Below are positions 5,027 through 8,198 of a stretch of 8,198 bases of DNA, piece by piece (within the stretch, counting starts at the first letter, position 1; each line of letters starts with the position of its first letter). Both the position numbers and the translations under genes were made by a program. The notes below the pieces were generated by a model that ran no database searches, was not told where the DNA came from, and saw only the letters and a program-made list of their open reading frames with translations. The stretch covers positions 1 through 8,198 of the forward strand of contig CAKUXN010000027.1 in assembly GCA_934700415.1 (NCBI GenBank). Direction: 5' to 3'. Source of the DNA: an uncultured Candidatus Saccharibacteria bacterium. Lineage in GTDB: Bacteria > Patescibacteriota > Saccharimonadia > Saccharimonadales > Saccharimonadaceae.

Positions 5027-6235
5027 TTATTTCTTCCTTGAAATTATTATATCTCTCGCGACGATTTGACCTGCTCGTGCATAAAGAAGCCCCTCGCGCG
5101 ATTTATTGTTAACATTATACCCCAATCTTTCAATCTCGTCAAGGATTTCCAGCCGAGAATAATTCCCATTTTCTCGAAGCCAAGCTGGAATTGCCATTAC
5201 TACAGGTGTACCACTCTTGATTTGTGTAGACAAATTCTTCAAAAAACCCATAATAATCGTTTTACATTCCTGTTTTTCAGTCTTAAGTTTAATTTCGGGC
5301 GGCACTTGCGACATTGGTCTTCCAAGATAACCTTCACAGGCCACCGCGTCAATCGGCTGCGTCCAAGTAAAAGAAGTTGCATCACCAGCAACAATCTGGA
5401 ATAGATTGCTTTGTTCGCGCTCTCTCTCGCGCCCGTCGTTACGGGGCTCGCTCGAACAGGCTCCCCGTTGGTCGCCATGCTCACAAAGCAACCATTCCAG
5501 ATTTTTTTTGCTATACTCCACCATTCTTTCACTTATGTCAGTACCATAAACTCGGTATCCCATGAGAAGAGCTTCTTGTAAAACTACTCCAGTACCACAA
5601 AACGGATCTAAAATTGTCGCGCCGGATTTTAAAGGCCCACAAAGGTTAATCAAAATCTGCGCTAGTTTCGGCGGCAACATCCCCACCTTTGCATCACGTG
5701 CTGGCCGTGCTTGATCACGTTTAGAATAAGCATCGATGTCCTGTATGCCGATTACTTTATACCATTCATTGTCGGTTTTTATTAGTTCAACCTTACGTTC
5801 GTTTCTACCAGAAAGTCCATTGTGCAAAGACGTAGCCGTGGATAATACTGCATCTTTATTTTCCACTACTCTCACCGAACGGCCATGACGCACCAAAATT
5901 TTTTTAAGCTTTAAAGCTTCCATGGTCGCAGTCTTTCGCGACGCCTTAACCGAATAATCGCTCACTCCTAATGTAATCTTCCCCTCTGGTAGCTTTTGCA
6001 AAAATTCAATCGGTTTCTCTTTCAACTCTTCCGCCAACTTCAGCGTTCCACCGAGACGATCAATGTGGACGGCGGGTGATCCTTGTGGAAGGGTTCCCAC
6101 GGAGCTCGCAGGCGCTTGTGCCGAGAGGGTGCCGTGGGAGAGAAAACAAGGGGCAGGACTCGCTGTCCACCCCAACGCCTCAAGTTCCGCTAAAGATATT
6201 TCCGGTTGTCGCCCAAGTATCGCAAGATATTTCAT
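5027..6235 (-). CDS. TRM11/TrmG10-like RNA (guanine-N2) methyltransferase carrying two palindromic inserts
   Basis: A 402-residue Rossmann-fold S-adenosylmethionine methyltransferase resembling the TRM11/TrmG10 family, which methylates guanosine 10 in tRNA; the exact target here is inferred. The N-terminal part (about 1-165) is THUMP-like: MKYLAILGRQPEISLAELEAL, then IDRLGGTLKLA and a KVIGIQDIDAYSKRDQARPARD linker typical of the family. The SAM site is ILDPFCGTGVVLQEALLMGYRVYGTDIS (208-235). The position of the usual NPPY-type catalytic motif reads AVACEGYLGRP (298-307), so the asparagine/aspartate and prolines are missing. Two GC-rich palindromic segments interrupt it: residues about 22-57 and 251-277 (reported separately). 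Both keep the frame open, and everything around them looks intact, so the protein is probably made. The start ATG overlaps the tyrS UGA (ATGA); no Shine-Dalgarno, so coupled translation. rpmA follows with no gap. Confidence 0.82.
   Translation of the reverse strand: MKYLAILGRQPEISLAELEALGWTASPAPCFLSHGTLSAQAPASSVGTLPQGSPAVHIDRLGGTLKLAEELKEKPIEFLQKLPEGKITLGVSDYSVKASRKTATMEALKLKKILVRHGRSVRVVENKDAVLSTATSLHNGLSGRNERKVELIKTDNEWYKVIGIQDIDAYSKRDQARPARDAKVGMLPPKLAQILINLCGPLKSGATILDPFCGTGVVLQEALLMGYRVYGTDISERMVEYSKKNLEWLLCEHGDQRGACSSEPRNDGREREREQSNLFQIVAGDATSFTWTQPIDAVACEGYLGRPMSQVPPEIKLKTEKQECKTIIMGFLKNLSTQIKSGTPVVMAIPAWLRENGNYSRLEILDEIERLGYNVNNKSREGLLYARAGQIVARDIIISRKK
5033..5051 (-). promoter_or_regulatory. 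Shine-Dalgarno and possible internal -10 of rpmA
   Basis: AAGGAAG (5039-5033) is a clear ribosome binding site. A perfect TATAAT (5051-5046) precedes it, preceded by AGA rather than TGn, so transcription could also start near 5039. Because these bases encode the methyltransferase C-terminus (RDIIISRKK), the -10 may be coincidental. Confidence 0.45.
5406..5491. repeat. GC-rich palindromic insert C inside methyltransferase gene
   Basis: An 86-base segment of about 62% G+C ends in a perfect 9-base inverted repeat: TTGCTTTGT (5406-5414) and ACAAAGCAA (5483-5491). It has an inner 6-bp stem, ACGGGG (5441-5446) with CCCCGT (5463-5468). It encodes a very hydrophilic stretch (CEHGDQRGACSSEPRND then GREREREQSN, residues about 251-277) between the SAM-binding strand region and the strand FQIVAGDAT. 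That spot is a short loop in ordinary Rossmann methyltransferases. Confidence 0.65.
6065..6170 (-). repeat. GC-rich palindromic insert A inside methyltransferase gene
   Basis: A 106-base segment of about 65% G+C. Its ends are inverted repeats: GTGGAC (6065-6070) with GTCCAC (6165-6170), and the similarity continues inward (GTGGACGGCGGGT against GTGGACAGCGAGT, then CCTTGT on both). The centre has an 8-bp stem, TCCCACGG (6095-6102) with CCGTGGGA (6132-6139). It encodes residues about 22-57 (ASPAPCFLSHGT ... SVGTLPQGSPAV). Its right end shares GGCAGGACYCGCT with the insert in tyrS. Confidence 0.7.
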
Positions 6236-7536
6236 TTTACAATCACAAATTTATTTTTGCCCTTTTTCACTATCGCCGTCTGATTGATAGCAATATCTTC
6301 TGTTACTTTTATGCCATTTACTGATATTGCACCTTGTGCGATGAATTCACGCGCCTTTTTCTTAGACTCCGCAAGCCCAGTAGAAGTTAAAATATCTACT
6401 AATAATGTCCCTTTAGCAACTACCGGTAAATAAGCCGCAAACTCCGTAAGTTCATCTTCCGAAAATTCCGAAAAATCCGTCTCACGACTAAACAGTGTCG
6501 CCGTTAGATTTTCTGCTGCTTTAGCCGCATCTATACCATGTACCACAGAAGTGGCCCCAAAAGCTAAAGCCTTTTGTGCAATTCTAAGCTCCGGTTGTTC
6601 AAAATGTCGCTTCAAAATATCTTCAATTTCTTCTTTAGTAAACAATGTATAAATTTTAATTAAGTATTCTACGCTTGTATCTGGTTGATTAAGCCAGAAT
6701 TGATAAAAATCAAAAATCGAAGTATAGTTACCGCTTCCATTATCCGAAGCTGCAAGCCATATCGCATTACCTTCGCTTTTACCAAATTTACGTCCTGTCA
6801 CTGGATCAATCACTAGCGGTGTCGACCATACGTCCACATCAGTATTTTCCAAACGTTTAATCAAATGCATACCAGTAGTACAGTTACCAAATTGATCCGC
6901 TCCGCAAAGTTGCATTCTCACATCATGCTCACGAAAAAGATGCAAAAAATCATAGCCTTGAATCAAAGTATACGAAAATTCAGCATAAGAGATTCCTGTT
7001 CCACCTTCACCAATACGATTTTGCACAAACTGTCTATCCAGAAGCTGCGTCATCGAAAAATTCTTCCCCACCTCACGTAAAAAGTCTAGAAACTTGATGT
7101 TCTTAAACCAGTCGTAGTTATCGACCAATGTTACACGAACCGGTGACGTCACTTGAGGGACCCCCATCGAGCCTTGCGAGGATGGGGAAAAGATGACGGC
7201 AGGACCCGCTCGCAGAATAATACGTTCAACTTGTTCACGAATGCATTGTTTATTGTGTTCCACTTCGTCAAGCGGCTTTAGATCACGTTCACCGTTTTCT
7301 TTTGGATCACCAATTTGTCCAGTAGCTCCACCAACAAGTAAATACGGTTCCCAGCCATGCCGCACAAAACACGCACACATCATTAGCGCCGCAAGGTTTC
7401 CAATCGTTAGCGAATCCGCACTTGGGTCTGCCCCCCAATAAAATTTCTTATTTTTACGGTCATCAAGCTCAGCCGGATTCTTAATCGTCGTTTCCGCCTG
7501 AAATCCCCGATAAATCAATTCTTCTGACAATCTCAT
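6232..7536 (-). CDS. tyrS: tyrosyl-tRNA synthetase with a palindromic insert
   Basis: TyrRS activates tyrosine with ATP and charges tRNA-Tyr. The class I core shows FYWGADPSADSLTIGNLAAL (32-51), DFLREVGKNFSM (151-162), SYAEFSYTLIQGYDFLHL (183-200), the tyrosine-pocket motif CGADQFGN (211-218) and the KMSKS-equivalent KFGKSEG (250-256). A C-terminal S4 RNA-binding domain spans about 377-434 (LLVDILTSTGLAESKKKAREFI). Length 434 compares with about 420 for the family; the excess is explained by residues about 109-134, a GC-rich palindromic insert before VTLVDNYDWF. The HIGH signature reads T44-I-G-N47, so the first histidine is replaced. The start ATG 7536 lies 6 bases after TGATATATT, suggesting a leaderless message. 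Its UGA overlaps the methyltransferase ATG by 4 bases. Confidence 0.95.
   Translation of the reverse strand: MRLSEELIYRGFQAETTIKNPAELDDRKNKKFYWGADPSADSLTIGNLAALMMCACFVRHGWEPYLLVGGATGQIGDPKENGERDLKPLDEVEHNKQCIREQVERIILRAGPAVIFSPSSQGSMGVPQVTSPVRVTLVDNYDWFKNIKFLDFLREVGKNFSMTQLLDRQFVQNRIGEGGTGISYAEFSYTLIQGYDFLHLFREHDVRMQLCGADQFGNCTTGMHLIKRLENTDVDVWSTPLVIDPVTGRKFGKSEGNAIWLAASDNGSGNYTSIFDFYQFWLNQPDTSVEYLIKIYTLFTKEEIEDILKRHFEQPELRIAQKALAFGATSVVHGIDAAKAAENLTATLFSRETDFSEFSEDELTEFAAYLPVVAKGTLLVDILTSTGLAESKKKAREFIAQGAISVNGIKVTEDIAINQTAIVKKGKNKFVIVK
7136..7212 (-). repeat. GC-rich palindromic insert B inside tyrS
   Basis: A 77-base segment of about 64% G+C within AT-rich tyrS. The centre has a 7-bp stem, CCCCATC (7162-7168) with GATGGGG (7181-7187), around a 12-base loop. 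The ends are imperfect inverted repeats: CGAACCGGT at the left against CGAGCGGGT read from the right, with a shared GTCA further in. It encodes AGPAVIFSPSSQG then MGVPQVTSPV. Its right end (GAAAA, six variable bases, GGCAGGACCCGCT) matches insert A in sequence, orientation and reading frame. Confidence 0.7.
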
Positions 7537-7542
7537 ATATAT

Positions 7543-7551
7543 AATATATCA
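7543..7551 (-). promoter_or_regulatory. extended -10 promoter of tyrS, leaderless
   Basis: The minus strand reads TG-A-TATATT, with the hexamer at 7548-7543 matching 5 of 6. Six bases separate it from ATG 7536, so the predicted first base is the A of the ATG. No Shine-Dalgarno precedes tyrS. It sits in the 41-base gap after rnhA and makes tyrS independent of the rnhA promoter, although no terminator separates them. Confidence 0.6.
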
Positions 7552-7577
7552 CATCTATATAACTTTTGCACCCAGGC

Positions 7578-8009
7578 CTAAATTGTCGCTCCCCCTCGCG
7601 CTTTATTCGCCCATTCATCCGCCATTTCGTTCAATTTAGTCCCTTCATGCCCTCGCACCCATATAAGAGAAACTTGATGGGAGCAATATAACTTATAAAG
7701 CTCTTGCACGATATCTAAATTCATAATCGAACCAGTTTTTTTCTTCCAGCCATTTGCTTTCCATCCCGCCGCCCATTTTGTTAACACATTTATCCAAAAT
7801 TCCGAATCCGAATGAATTTCACAGGCCTCATCTCCAGCATAATTAATTGCCGAAATCATCGCTAACCCTTCCATACGAATATTCGTTGTGTTTTTTTCTC
7901 TGCCAAGTACCACTGGTTTACCAGCGTCAACACCAGTTTCTTCAATCACAGCAAATCCGCCTGGCCCAGGATTAGGTGAAGCGCTGCCATCAGTCCACAA
8001 AATTTTCAT
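7578..8009 (-). CDS. rnhA: ribonuclease HI
   Basis: RNase HI cuts the RNA strand of RNA-DNA hybrids, removing R-loops and primers. The 143-residue protein has the usual bacterial length (about 145-155). All catalytic residues are visible: D7 in TDGSASPNPGPGG, E47 in NIRMEGLA, D68 in IHSDSE, H121 in VRGHEG and D131 in MADEWAN. The basic, Trp-rich handle region (WAAGWKANGWKKK, 79-91) that binds the hybrid is also present. The start ATG 8009 has the strongest ribosome binding site in the window, AAAGGAGG at 8020-8013, four bases away. An extended -10 (TGATATTAT) precedes it. The gene upstream ends at 8049, so rnhA has its own promoter; tyrS follows after 41 bases. Confidence 0.96.
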   Translation of the reverse strand: MKILWTDGSASPNPGPGGFAVIEETGVDAGKPVVLGREKNTTNIRMEGLAMISAINYAGDEACEIHSDSEFWINVLTKWAAGWKANGWKKKTGSIMNLDIVQELYKLYCSHQVSLIWVRGHEGTKLNEMADEWANKARGGATI

Positions 8010-8012
8010 ATT

Positions 8013-8036
8013 CCTCCTTTTACTACAATAATATCA
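8013..8036 (-). promoter_or_regulatory. rnhA promoter (extended -10) with strong Shine-Dalgarno
   Basis: The minus strand reads TG-A-TATTAT, with the hexamer at 8033-8028, giving a predicted start near 8021 and a leader of about 12 bases that is almost entirely the Shine-Dalgarno AAAGGAGG (8020-8013). Unlike tyrS and three other genes here, this message has a leader. Confidence 0.6.
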
Positions 8037-8047
8037 CACCATATTAT
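8028..8047. repeat. short inverted repeat over rnhA -10
   Basis: ATATTAT (8028-8034) and ATAATAT (8041-8047) form a perfect 7-base inverted repeat around six bases (CACACC on the plus strand). The arm nearer rnhA contains the -10 hexamer. It might be an operator or a weak transcript end for the upstream gene; it lacks GC pairs and a U tract, so it is not a normal terminator. Confidence 0.35.
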
Positions 8048-8048
8048 C

Positions 8049-8198
8049 TTAATTATACACTGGTAAATCCGGTGGAAAAGGGTCAAAATTATCGCTTTCA
8101 AAATCCTCGTCCGTAAAACCATCACCATCCGCATCACGATATCCCGACGAGCCATACGGGTTATAACCCAGCTCTGTCAAAAACCTCGATGGCATATT
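8049..8198 (-). CDS. C-terminal tail of an unidentified protein with a Ca-binding-like loop (partial)
   Basis: The open frame enters from the right edge and gives 49 residues ending PPDLPVYN before UAA (8051-8049). The stretch YRDADGDGFTDEDFE contains D-x-D-x-D-G-x-x-D-E-D, the spacing of a calcium-binding loop such as those in thrombospondin type 3 repeats and dockerins. The rest is acidic and rich in Pro and aromatic residues. Such loops are common in secreted or surface proteins, but the rest of the protein lies outside the window, so no function can be assigned. An ATG is present at 8195, but a 48-residue protein starting there is less likely than continuation from upstream. rnhA follows after 39 bases. 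Confidence 0.65.
   Translation of the reverse strand, partial: NMPSRFLTELGYNPYGSSGYRDADGDGFTDEDFESDNFDPFPPDLPVYN

Noticed and set aside
5239..5532. 97-residue alternative minus-strand frame through palindromic insert C
   Set aside because: It is an out-of-frame reading of the methyltransferase that stays open because the GC-rich insert has few stops. No promoter or ribosome site supports it.
5406..7212. CRISPR array made of the palindromic segments
   Set aside because: There are only three segments, unequal in length and hundreds of bases apart inside coding frames, with no regular spacers and no cas genes.

Overview
This window looks like chromosomal DNA from a small-genome bacterium of the Candidate Phyla Radiation (Patescibacteria), most likely Saccharibacteria (TM7). 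That assignment is an inference. It rests on AT-rich genes packed almost without gaps, short versions of housekeeping proteins (XseA of 367 residues, a 116-residue response regulator), tiny intergenic spaces, and proteins whose wording resembles Saccharibacteria homologues as I remember them. The standard bacterial code applies: UGA clearly ends recO's upstream neighbour, xseA, xseB and tyrS.

Every gene lies on the minus strand, so transcription runs from high to low coordinates. From the right edge: the C-terminal tail of an unidentified protein with an acidic Ca-binding-like loop (8198-8049); rnhA (RNase HI); tyrS (tyrosyl-tRNA synthetase); a TRM11/TrmG10-like RNA methyltransferase overlapping tyrS by 4 bases; rpmA (ribosomal protein bL27); and an intrinsic terminator. 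Next come a flippase-like membrane protein interrupted by an in-frame UGA, xseA, xseB (exonuclease VII), a one-pass membrane protein with a PsbP-like exterior domain, a soluble histidine kinase, a single-domain response regulator, and recO running off the left edge. The layout suggests a translation block (tyrS to rpmA), a membrane/DNA-repair block (flippase to xseB), and a signalling/repair block (kinase to recO).

Three things stand out. First, three GC-rich (about 62-65% by hand count), imperfectly palindromic segments sit in frame inside two housekeeping genes, two in the methyltransferase and one in tyrS. The tyrS copy and one methyltransferase copy share sequence, orientation and reading frame, so they look like a dispersed protein-coding palindromic element comparable in style to the Rickettsia palindromic elements. 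Second, the flippase gene carries a UGA where the family has glycine, and the reading frame continues unchanged for 56 family-like codons beyond it. Third, promoters show a regular pattern: five have an extended -10 (TGn plus a TATAAT-like hexamer), and in four of these the hexamer lies exactly 6 bases before the ATG with no ribosome binding site, which predicts leaderless mRNAs. Genes with a clear Shine-Dalgarno have their -10 further upstream.

No rRNA, tRNA, CRISPR array, insertion sequence or plus-strand gene is visible. No gene-free stretch exceeds about 50 bases, apart from the 151 bases after the flippase UGA, which are the interrupted 3' end of that gene.
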